DNA from: Deltaproteobacteria bacterium
GTDB lineage: Bacteria; UBA10199; DSSB01
NCBI GenBank assembly: GCA_021414045.1
Contig: JAIOPF010000242.1
Coordinates: 1-24,171 of the forward strand
DNA: 24,171 bases
Direction of reading: 5' to 3'
In this document: one piece after another, positions 1-6,331 of the stretch
Position numbering within the stretch: position 1 is the stretch's first letter
Layout: every line of letters begins with the position of its first letter
Notes under the pieces: model-generated
Database searches by the model: none
Told to the model about the DNA's origin: nothing
What the model saw: the letters and a program-made list of their open reading frames with translations, nothing else
Program-made: the position numbers and the translations under genes

Positions 1-2374
1 GTGCGGATGGGTTTTTTTTCAATAGGCTCCTCGTTTGCCATTCATAGTTCTCCAAGGGGCTCAATCGAACGTCCATGGAGACTACGGCTATGGGCCCATC
101 TGGAGTCGCCACCATTTTGACATTTTGGGTTTGTTTGGTGATGACATCGGAATTTTCTTCCCCTTCCTTGGTGAGGACCGCGCTTCCAAATTTATTTATT
201 TCTTTAAAATGGGTGATGCGAATTTCCCAATTGGTCTCCTTTTCGGGATCGACCTTCCATTCAAAGTGGACGGGCCAGGGATAAACATCGGAAAAATTTC
301 CCGGGAAATAATAAGAATTTTTGTAGGCGCCAAGAACGCCGATGGCATGGCAAGAGTTCCAGGCGCTGATGTAGTTTGGAGAGTCCTTGCCGTATTTATC
401 TCCCGCCATCTCCACTAATTCCCAGCAGAAGGTGGAATAGTCGACTTTCCATCCGAGTCTTGTGGTCATCATCTTAAAGATGAGCTGGGCCGTTTCAATC
501 AGCCCGATGCCGTTGACTTCGAATCCTTGGCCCAAATCGTTTTCGCCATATCCTCCGGAGGCGAGGGTCCCAAAGAGGGCCAGGATAAGGCCTCCATGCC
601 GGTGGTTCGGATCACAGTAATTGTTTTCCGCGGTGCATTCGACCGTCCCGGTTTCCGTCGGGAAGCAATTCTTGCCGCTGGGGCAGCCCTTGTCCGTGAT
701 CCAATATTTACCTCCTAGGGTGTCGGGTTTTTGGTATTTTTTCGGAGAATATTCCTTGCAACAATTTTCAATGGAGCCGTTATTGTCTCTTTCCCATTGG
801 ATTAGGCTGCCAAAAGCGTCCGCCAACCCTTCGTTGATCGCGGCCCCTTCTCCTATATATAAAAACCCCGAACTGTTTTGGATGACGGCGTGAATGGTCT
901 CGTGAGCGACCACTTCAGGAGATAATGCAAATCCATTGTTCTTTAATGGGTCGAAAATCATCGAGCCAGTAGCAGGTCTGAAAAAGGCTATAGCAAAGGG
1001 CGAGTCGACCCTCTCGATAAAAAGCTTCGCGGGCGCCTTGCCGGCACCGTCGAGACCTTTCCAAGCGAAGAACTTCAAGAAGGTTTGGAAAGTATGGTTG
1101 ATGGCTTGATAGACGGCGACCCCCTCCCGGTCGGGAAGCTCGCTGATGCTCCCGGAGGCCGAGGATTCTCCGAAAATTCCGTTGTTGTTGTCGTCCGCGA
1201 AATCCAAGCAGCTTGGCTCGAAAGCCCCTCCTTCGGATTGAGGATTGGGAATTCGGCAATCTTTGACGCGGGTGTCGGCCAAGCACTCGACGTCTTCCGC
1301 GATACCGCTCTCGCAGGCGAGGCGGTATTTCCCCTCGGCGCTTTTCATGGCGGGGAAATAAAATTCCTTGGGGTGGGTGCTGTCCCAACCTTTCGCTTTA
1401 ACCATGGTTTCGTCCGAACCGTCGTCGTATTGGATGCGCGAAATTTGATCGACAATTTCTCCGTTATTGGCATCGACATAGACTTCGTATTCCTCAAGGG
1501 GACTTTCCCGACTGACTTCGATTCGATAAACCAGCCGACAGTTGCCGGGTTTAAAGACGAGATCCTTGCAGGCGATGGCCAGCGGATTCACCGGAGTTTC
1601 CGGTGGCGTGGCCTTGATCGTGGAATCCCCCGCCGCCGGATTAGGAATCGGATGAGAAAGGCCGCCATTGGGGGCGGTGGATCTTCCCACCGTTTTTTGC
1701 AGGACTCCCTTGGCGAATTCGGCGCCTTGCTCCATGGTCAATTTGGGCGTGGGATCGATATTCAGTCCTTCTACGAGAGAGACCTGTCCGCGCTCGACCC
1801 TTCCGTTCAAGGTCTGCAAGGAGGCGCCCGCGCCGATCACCATTAATCCGCGATGGTACTGCTGATAATGGGTGATCTCGCGAGGTTGTTGGTCCAGGAA
1901 GTCCGTCGCAGGCAAGGGTAGGGTGTTTTTCTCGGCGAAGGAGTCGATGAATTGATTCGTTTTTGGGTCGATGCTGGGGCGAACCTTGAACCCGTCTTTC
2001 CCGGAATAAATCTGGAAAAATTTCGCCTTCTCCACCGATACCGAGGGTTTCATCCGAAAATGGTTGAGCTCGAAGGTCGCGGTGTTGCCTTGGCGGTCCA
2101 TGGTGTCGCGCACGAAGGCCGAGGGATCGTTGAATTTGGGCACGGCCCCCGCCGGAGCCATCGCGCCGTCCTTGTCCGCACCCTGGCCATAGCCGTCGGG
2201 AACCCTGGGTTGTCTCACTTTTTGGGTCAGAGAGCCCCAAATGCCCGCTTGATTGGATGGGGTCGTGGTTTTCTGTAAGGCATTCCAAAGAGAGCCGGAA
2301 GCCTCGGCGGGACGAGGATGAATCCAAAGAAGGGTCAACGCGAGTAGCAGACCCGGGATATTGGCAAATTTCAC
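1..2374 (-). CDS. Secreted M4 (thermolysin-type) zinc metallopeptidase, 3' end beyond window
   Basis: This frame is open from a GTG start to the left edge (791 codons, no stop), so the C-terminus is missing. The N-terminus is a Sec signal peptide (MKFANIPGLLLALTLLW, probable cleavage after AEA near residue 25). A propeptide-like segment near residues 290-315 (YEVYVDANNGEIVDQI) resembles the FTP/PepSY parts of M4 precursors. The zinc site is HETIH (H491, E492, H495), with NEGLAD (E515) exactly 20 residues after the second His, as in thermolysin. HRHGG (H591/H593) is the probable third catalytic His region, and the M4 fold seems to end near residue 680 (AWNSCHAIGV). More than 110 further residues follow, so it is longer than typical M4 precursors (about 550). 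AAGGAGG lies before two in-frame GTG codons; the second has 7-nt spacing and was chosen. That site overlaps the preceding gene's TAA, suggesting translational coupling. It should hydrolyse proteins outside the cytoplasm. The family call is firm; the substrate is unknown. Confidence 0.9.
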   Translation of the reverse strand, partial: MKFANIPGLLLALTLLWIHPRPAEASGSLWNALQKTTTPSNQAGIWGSLTQKVRQPRVPDGYGQGADKDGAMAPAGAVPKFNDPSAFVRDTMDRQGNTATFELNHFRMKPSVSVEKAKFFQIYSGKDGFKVRPSIDPKTNQFIDSFAEKNTLPLPATDFLDQQPREITHYQQYHRGLMVIGAGASLQTLNGRVERGQVSLVEGLNIDPTPKLTMEQGAEFAKGVLQKTVGRSTAPNGGLSHPIPNPAAGDSTIKATPPETPVNPLAIACKDLVFKPGNCRLVYRIEVSRESPLEEYEVYVDANNGEIVDQISRIQYDDGSDETMVKAKGWDSTHPKEFYFPAMKSAEGKYRLACESGIAEDVECLADTRVKDCRIPNPQSEGGAFEPSCLDFADDNNNGIFGESSASGSISELPDREGVAVYQAINHTFQTFLKFFAWKGLDGAGKAPAKLFIERVDSPFAIAFFRPATGSMIFDPLKNNGFALSPEVVAHETIHAVIQNSSGFLYIGEGAAINEGLADAFGSLIQWERDNNGSIENCCKEYSPKKYQKPDTLGGKYWITDKGCPSGKNCFPTETGTVECTAENNYCDPNHRHGGLILALFGTLASGGYGENDLGQGFEVNGIGLIETAQLIFKMMTTRLGWKVDYSTFCWELVEMAGDKYGKDSPNYISAWNSCHAIGVLGAYKNSYYFPGNFSDVYPWPVHFEWKVDPEKETNWEIRITHFKEINKFGSAVLTKEGEENSDVITKQTQNVKMVATPDGPIAVVSMDVRLSPLENYEWQTRSLLKKNPSA

Positions 2375-2386
2375 CACCGCCCCTCC

Positions 2387-2998
2387 TTAAACCTTGCGGT
2401 TCAATTTTCGCATTTCGGCGTAAAGCGAATCAAGCTTCACGCGCAGATGGGACAACAATTTCGGGTTGGAAATCACGACGCGAATCCCATCTTCTTCCTC
2501 GAGGGATAGAGTGGAAAATGGGACCGCGGTTTTACCCTCGGAGCCCTCGGGTGGATAGAGATGGAAGCGTCGCGTCATTCCGGTCGTGGGATCTTGGTAA
2601 TAGAGTTCGTAAGGGCGGTTGGGCGCCTCCCGACGCACCCCTACTTTGCCGGTTTTAACGGCGGTGGAAAAATCCCGAAACACGATGCGGGCCCGCGCCT
2701 CGGCGGCCTCGAAGCTTTCTTGCGCGGCGGCACGCTCTTCACGATCCGCGGGCGTCGATCGCACCTCGCCCCAAAGACGGGCGAGGCCGCGGAAGCGCTC
2801 TTCGGTGATCAGGAGATGGTTGTAGGCGGATTGTTCCTTCGGTTGGACGAAGACGTCCACGGTCCTGGCCGATGAGGCTTCGCTGGCGGCATCGGCGTCG
2901 ACCTCGAGGCTTCCATCGCTGTAGGAGGCCCGTATCTCCTCGGCCGTCATCTCGACCAGGCGTAGTTTTCTCTGAGATTTAGCGGCTTCCAACGTCAT
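2387..2998 (-). CDS. Conserved-looking protein of unknown function, 203 aa
   Basis: I do not recognise the family. The product is 203 residues, with no signal peptide or membrane segment. It is rich in Ala, Glu and Arg, with a probable helical or coiled stretch around residues 85-120 (ADREERAAAQESFEAAEAR). The C-terminal third has beta-like character (YELYYQDPTTGMTRRFHLY, then IRVVISNPKLLSHLRVKLD). The start has a good GGAGG seven bases upstream. It is the middle gene of a minus-strand operon: 15 bases separate it from the small secreted protein upstream, and its stop overlaps the ribosome site of the M4 peptidase downstream. That placement suggests a role tied to making or controlling the peptidase, but nothing in its sequence proves it. 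Confidence is high that it is a gene and low for any function. Confidence 0.8.
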   Translation of the reverse strand: MTLEAAKSQRKLRLVEMTAEEIRASYSDGSLEVDADAASEASSARTVDVFVQPKEQSAYNHLLITEERFRGLARLWGEVRSTPADREERAAAQESFEAAEARARIVFRDFSTAVKTGKVGVRREAPNRPYELYYQDPTTGMTRRFHLYPPEGSEGKTAVPFSTLSLEEEDGIRVVISNPKLLSHLRVKLDSLYAEMRKLNRKV

Positions 2999-3013
2999 CT
3001 CGATTCCTCCAAA

Positions 3014-3310
3014 TTAGGGATGCCACTTGGGTTGGTCGACCAAGGTCCCTGGTTTCAGTTGATGGAAATCTGCGTCGATGTCTTCGTTCGCCGCGGCCTC
3101 TTGTTTTCTTTCTTCGTCGAGGAGGTCTTTGGTCGTATCGGCAATTTCTTGTTCGGATTGGATGGAATCGCTCAGAATTTCCTTAATAAGATATATGGAA
3201 CGAGCGAGTTTCGCATAACATTCCGGATCCTCACAGGTCCATCCCTTGGACGAGAATCCCAAAAACATCGCAACGATAAAAAATCCCATCAGTACTTTTT
3301 TCGATTTTAT
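3014..3310 (-). CDS. Small secreted protein, first gene of the M4 peptidase operon; possible ATA start
   Basis: A small protein of 91 residues from the first ATG (3289), or 98 from an in-frame ATA at 3310. From the ATG it reads MGFFIVAMFLGFSSKGWTC, a hydrophobic core without the usual basic n-region. From the ATA it gains KSKKVL in front and becomes a textbook Sec signal peptide. A GGAGG at 3318-3322 sits exactly 7 bases before the ATA but 28 bases before the ATG, so both ribosome-site spacing and signal-peptide shape favour 3310. An assembly error (ATA for ATG) is the simplest alternative. The mature part has a close Cys pair (CEDPEC) and an acidic helical body. WTC is not a proper lipobox, so a lipoprotein is less likely. 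The function is unknown; it probably acts in the envelope or outside the cell. Confidence 0.7.
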   Translation of the reverse strand: MKSKKVLMGFFIVAMFLGFSSKGWTCEDPECYAKLARSIYLIKEILSDSIQSEQEIADTTKDLLDEERKQEAAANEDIDADFHQLKPGTLVDQPKWHP

Positions 3311-3680
3311 AAAACGTCCTCCCTTATAAGTTTTGTTTCGTACTCATGAGCTTCTAAAAGCAAAGGAAATGCCAAAATGATCTATTTGATTTTATTAGGT
3401 TTTATTCAAAATGGTTCGAAAGTTGAAAAACAGAGATTTTTCAAAAATTCCGTAGAAATGTAAATTTGAAACCGCTGTGAAAATCGATCTTAAGTCGGGC
3501 AAGAGCGGGTGGAGTCTCGACTCTTATAGGAAAAGTTGAGTAAAATTGGGGATCTCGTTTAGAATGAGATTTCGGGAAAATTGCGCCGCGATCGATTTCG
3601 AACCTGGCGCGATCTTTGCTCTGAATTCATGGGTGATTGGAGGTTGGCCAATCCGAGTAAAACCTACAAGGAGGGTTACC
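3311..3680. other. Divergent intergenic region, AT-rich
   Basis: About 370 bases separate the minus-strand peptidase operon from the plus-strand secreted protein. The part up to about 3480 is strongly AT-rich and must hold the promoter of the minus operon. I could not place a convincing -35/-10 pair there. On the plus strand CTTATAGG near 3521 resembles a -10 region. It recalls CCTTATAAAA near 13054, before the giant ATPase gene. No RNA gene or terminator hairpin is apparent. The frame of the 3681 gene is open upstream to 3546, but this stretch lacks a ribosome site and is best read as untranslated leader. Confidence 0.4.
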
Positions 3681-4661
3681 ATGCACCGATGGATGAAGGC
3701 TTTTCTAGCGACCTGTTTGATCATGATTCCTGGACTCGCGGCGGCCGACGCTGTGGTTCCCGCGCGAACCGTTCCCGTGAACGCGACCAGGGTAAACCTG
3801 GGAGCGACGACCAAGCCGGTGAATCCCTCTCCCGGGACGGGGGGCGCATCTTCCTCCGCGAGTTCCGTCGAGAACCTCAAGGTCTCTCCCCAAGCGGTGC
3901 GTGTCCTGGGGAACGTCATCGACCAGCAGAATTCAGAGTTGGCTCACGAGGGATACGCGGAATACCTTTCCCTCGATAAGACCCAGCCTCCCACGAGTAA
4001 AGAAAAGGTGAAAAAGACCTGGGCGGAAGTCGAAGCAGAATTCGCCGCGAAAACCCGCGAGGACACCTGCGAGACCGCGAAAATCGATGCGGATTCCCCC
4101 GAATGCGCGGCCCTGATCAAAACCGCAAAATATCTCCATTTTACATCCCGCCTGGACCCAAAGGTGAAGGCCTATTTTATGGGGCAGCCTTGGAGTCGAT
4201 ACCTGGTCAAGAAATTCCTCAAGCTCGTTTTGACCGACACGGCGAACGCCGATGATTGGATTGCCGCCGCCGCGCAAGCCTTCTCTCAGAACACGGGCGA
4301 AGCGGCCAATCAAAGCGAGGCCTTGGCGCAAGCCGAGTATTCGTACCAAATCCAAATCAATCGGGTGGGCTCCGACAATCCCGGCTTCAAGGCGGCCATG
4401 CAGAAATATTCCCAAGACATCACCGACAAGGTCCTGCCCGTGGTCAATCAGAACCCGGACCTAGCCGTCCTCTTCATGAACCTAGGGATCAAGGCCTCGG
4501 AAAATCTGCGGGCGGCGACTCTTGTCCTGGATCTCAACGGTTCGAAAACCATGCTGACGATGGTCTGCACTCCAACGGAGGACTCGAGTAAGTTCAACCT
4601 TCAGTTCTTTCGTCCCGAGGACGCGAGATTCTGGGAGTTGAAAGATCAGAAGGATCAGTAA
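3681..4661 (+). CDS. Secreted protein of unknown function, 326 aa
   Basis: The frame is open from 3546, but the start at 3681 is preferred. AGGAGGG at 3669-3675 gives six-base spacing from GGAGG, and the product then begins with a clear Sec signal peptide (MHRWMKAFLATCLIMIPG, cleavage after LAAADA near residue 24). A low-complexity Thr/Pro/Ser/Gly linker (about residues 40-62) follows, then a mainly alpha-helical body to residue 326. The body has two Cys near residues 132 and 143 (EDTCETAK, DSPECAAL) that could pair outside the cytoplasm. No catalytic motif or known family is evident. It is convergent with the AAA_14 gene (stops 71 bases apart) and divergent from the M4 peptidase operon. It is probably periplasmic or exported. 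Confidence 0.8.
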   Translation: MHRWMKAFLATCLIMIPGLAAADAVVPARTVPVNATRVNLGATTKPVNPSPGTGGASSSASSVENLKVSPQAVRVLGNVIDQQNSELAHEGYAEYLSLDKTQPPTSKEKVKKTWAEVEAEFAAKTREDTCETAKIDADSPECAALIKTAKYLHFTSRLDPKVKAYFMGQPWSRYLVKKFLKLVLTDTANADDWIAAAAQAFSQNTGEAANQSEALAQAEYSYQIQINRVGSDNPGFKAAMQKYSQDITDKVLPVVNQNPDLAVLFMNLGIKASENLRAATLVLDLNGSKTMLTMVCTPTEDSSKFNLQFFRPEDARFWELKDQKDQ

Positions 4662-4666
4662 ATCCT

Positions 4667-4683
4667 CCTCATTCCCCATGAGG
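4667..4683. terminator. Weak hairpin between convergent genes
   Basis: CCTCAT and ATGAGG form a 6-bp stem around a 5-base loop, just after the stop at 4661 and before the convergent stop at 4733. There is no U-tract directly after the stem on the plus strand; the nearest T-run is at 4703-4707. As an intrinsic terminator it is weak. It is reported because it is the only candidate in the 71-base gap. Confidence 0.25.
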
Positions 4684-4732
4684 TTCCCAAAATAAAGAAG
4701 AGTTTTTCCTGGAGGATCAACGCTTCAATCAT

Positions 4733-5854
4733 TCACGCCAATTTTTGAAGGAGCTTCAAAGCCGGAGCCACGCGGATATTCTCGCGAGAGACATAGTCTT
4801 GGGTTCCAACGCCGGAAATCTGCCAAGCCTCGCAGTCCGGAAACTTCGCCTTGAAGTAGCGCAGTCCAGGATCGATCTCGGCATCTTCCCACTTGCACTC
4901 GATGGCCTGGATAGGCCTATTTTTTTCAGTCACGATGAAGTCGACCTCGCGGCGGTCGATATCGCGAAAATAGGACAGGCCCACCTCCCTGCCGAGAGTG
5001 TCTTGCTGCCAATGGGCCCACTTCAATAGATGGGAGGCCACGAGGTTTTCGAAACGCGCGCCCGGCTTGTCGACCAAGGTCCAATCGTATTGGTAGTGCT
5101 TCTGCTCCTTCTTGACGGCCCTCAACTTGGAAGCCCCGAACGGGGCGAGGCGAAAGATGGCGTAGAGGCGTTCCAGAACCTTCAGCCAGTTGGAAACCGA
5201 CTTGTGGCTGACCTGCAAGTCCTCGCGCAAGGCATTGATGGAAAGCGGGGATCCCACCAAGTCGGGCAGGCGAATCATCAAGAGCTCGAGGTGGCCGAGG
5301 TCCTCGATTTTTTCGAGCGGGCGCAGGTCTTCTTGCACCAGCCGCGTGCGGTAGTCCCGGGACCAGCGCTTGGCCTCGATCTCGGAGGCGCTGAAATACG
5401 GCTCGGGGAAGCCTCCCCGCAAGGACAGCTCGGAAAAATCCTTGGCGGTCTTGAGGCCCAACTCCGCGACGCTCAGCGGATGCATTCGGAGGTAATAATA
5501 ACGCCCCTGCAAGGACTCCCCGCCCCGGCGGTAGTAATCCAGCATCGCGCTTCCGGTCACCAGGATGCGGCGATGCTTCCCGTGGGCGTCGAACAAGCCC
5601 TTCAAGAGGTTGCGCCAATGCTTGTATTTATGGATTTCGTCGAAGACCCAAATCGGGGAGTCCGGAAACTCCCGCTTCAGGATCCTTTCCCGGTCCTCGG
5701 GAACGTCCCAATTGAGATAGCCGTGCTTGTTCTTGCCGAGGATCTTGAGGGCCATCGTGGTCTTCCCGACCTGGCGGGGCCCGCCCACGAAAACCATCTT
5801 TTTGGCCAGGTCGGCCTCCACCGGTTTTTGGAGATATCTCGGCTGCTTCCGCAT
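4733..5854 (-). CDS. AAA_14/DUF4143-family ATPase
   Basis: A 373-residue protein with the classic layout of this common bacterial family. The N-terminus (MRKQPRYLQKPVEADL) leads into Walker A GPRQVGKTT (residues 25-33). Walker B is WVFDEIHK (D72, E73), followed by a sensor-like VTGSAMLD. The middle holds a helical/winged-helix part (LREDLQVSHKSVSNWLKVLE). The C-terminal DUF4143 half has a nuclease-fold-like EVDFIVTEKN...IQAIECKW. The frame extends upstream to a TTG at 5980, but family starts match the ATG at 5854, and a promoter places transcription start at or next to that ATG. Members bind ATP; a physiological role is rarely known, though a link to toxin-antitoxin or mobile DNA is often suggested. 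It stands alone on the minus strand. Confidence 0.9.
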   Translation of the reverse strand: MRKQPRYLQKPVEADLAKKMVFVGGPRQVGKTTMALKILGKNKHGYLNWDVPEDRERILKREFPDSPIWVFDEIHKYKHWRNLLKGLFDAHGKHRRILVTGSAMLDYYRRGGESLQGRYYYLRMHPLSVAELGLKTAKDFSELSLRGGFPEPYFSASEIEAKRWSRDYRTRLVQEDLRPLEKIEDLGHLELLMIRLPDLVGSPLSINALREDLQVSHKSVSNWLKVLERLYAIFRLAPFGASKLRAVKKEQKHYQYDWTLVDKPGARFENLVASHLLKWAHWQQDTLGREVGLSYFRDIDRREVDFIVTEKNRPIQAIECKWEDAEIDPGLRYFKAKFPDCEAWQISGVGTQDYVSRENIRVAPALKLLQKLA

Positions 5855-5860
5855 GCGCCG

Positions 5861-5889
5861 AGGATAAGTAAACTTTAGCCCCTTGTCAA
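5861..5889 (-). promoter_or_regulatory. Promoter of the AAA_14 gene, predicting a leaderless mRNA
   Basis: On the minus strand TTGACA (5889-5884) is followed by a 17-base spacer and TATCCT (5866-5861). Seven bases further is the A of the ATG at 5854, so the mRNA would have almost no leader; there is no ribosome site, which agrees. The -35 box overlaps the adjacent palindrome. Confidence 0.55.
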
Positions 5890-5912
5890 AAAAACTCGCG
5901 AGTTTTTTTGAC
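5885..5912. promoter_or_regulatory. 28-bp perfect palindrome over the AAA_14 promoter, likely operator
   Basis: The two 14-base halves (GTCAAAAAAACTCG and its exact complement) meet at 5898/5899 with no spacer. The distal end overlaps the -35 TTGACA. A dimeric repressor bound here would block the promoter. On the plus strand TATAAT follows at 5915-5920. An intrinsic terminator is less likely, as the element lies upstream of the gene and the T-run is part of the symmetry. Confidence 0.6.
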
Positions 5913-6129
5913 CCTATAATAAATGATCCGTAGGCCCTTTTCCCTTCTAAAACTAGTTCGAATTTGAGTTTTCTCCGCAACTCCGGGCACTTTTCTCCGA
6001 TCTATCCCCTGAGCCATTCTTTGACGGGAATCCTTCCGTCCATCTCCTCTTTCCTAAAAATTTGCTGAATCTTCGCCGTTGGAAGGGCCTCGCGCATTTC
6101 TAGTCCCTTTGGGTTGGCGGAGCGGGTGG
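5913..6129. other. Intergenic region between AAA_14 and helicase genes
   Basis: About 215 bases with no gene, RNA or repeat that I can support. TTGACG occurs at 6021-6026 but lacks a -10 box at the right distance. GGAG at 6119-6122 is placed correctly for an ATG at 6130. Confidence 0.4.
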
Positions 6130-6331
6130 ATGCGTGGGAAATCCCAGGACCATATTAGGGAAGGGGAGCTCTTTGACTCCGTCTTCCGAGGCCATGGCCT
6201 CGAGGACGACAGCGGGGCTTTTTTTCGACGCCCTCATCCCGCGTCTAACTAGCCCCGCCCATCGCGTGGAACTTGAGACCCTGGTGTCCCGGCGCGTGGA
6301 TGCCTTATTCCATCAAGATCTTTTGAATTTT
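6130..6331 (+). pseudogene. Frame-shifted N-terminal segment of the helicase-like gene (two +1 shifts at T-runs)
   Basis: The best start for the downstream helicase is an ATG at 6130, with GGAG seven bases upstream. Its frame runs MRGKSQDHIREGELFDSV... to a T7 run (6219-6225) and then stops at a TAG soon after. Removing one T moves into a second frame that reads FFDALIPRLTSPAHRVELE and on to HQDLLN. At a second T-run (6328-6331) removing one T enters the long helicase frame (LAAPVEVRDTALREAQ). The joined product adds 66 plausible residues. Both breaks are single-base excesses in T homopolymers, which fits sequencing indels. A decayed 5' end, or genuine slippage, is the alternative. Confidence 0.5.

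Noticed and set aside
1085..2327. Plus- and minus-strand frames of 253 and 228 codons in the left region
   Set aside because: The true frame is the uninterrupted M4 peptidase on the minus strand, identified by HETIH and NEGLAD with correct spacing; the others are out-of-frame shadows.
3546..3680. Longer 5' extension of the 3681 secreted-protein gene
   Set aside because: The extension has no ribosome site and would bury an evident signal peptide, while 3681 has AGGAGGG at good spacing.
5030..5878. Plus-strand open frame of 282 codons
   Set aside because: It is antisense to the AAA_14 gene, whose Walker motifs and promoter are clear; no ribosome site or domain is seen here.
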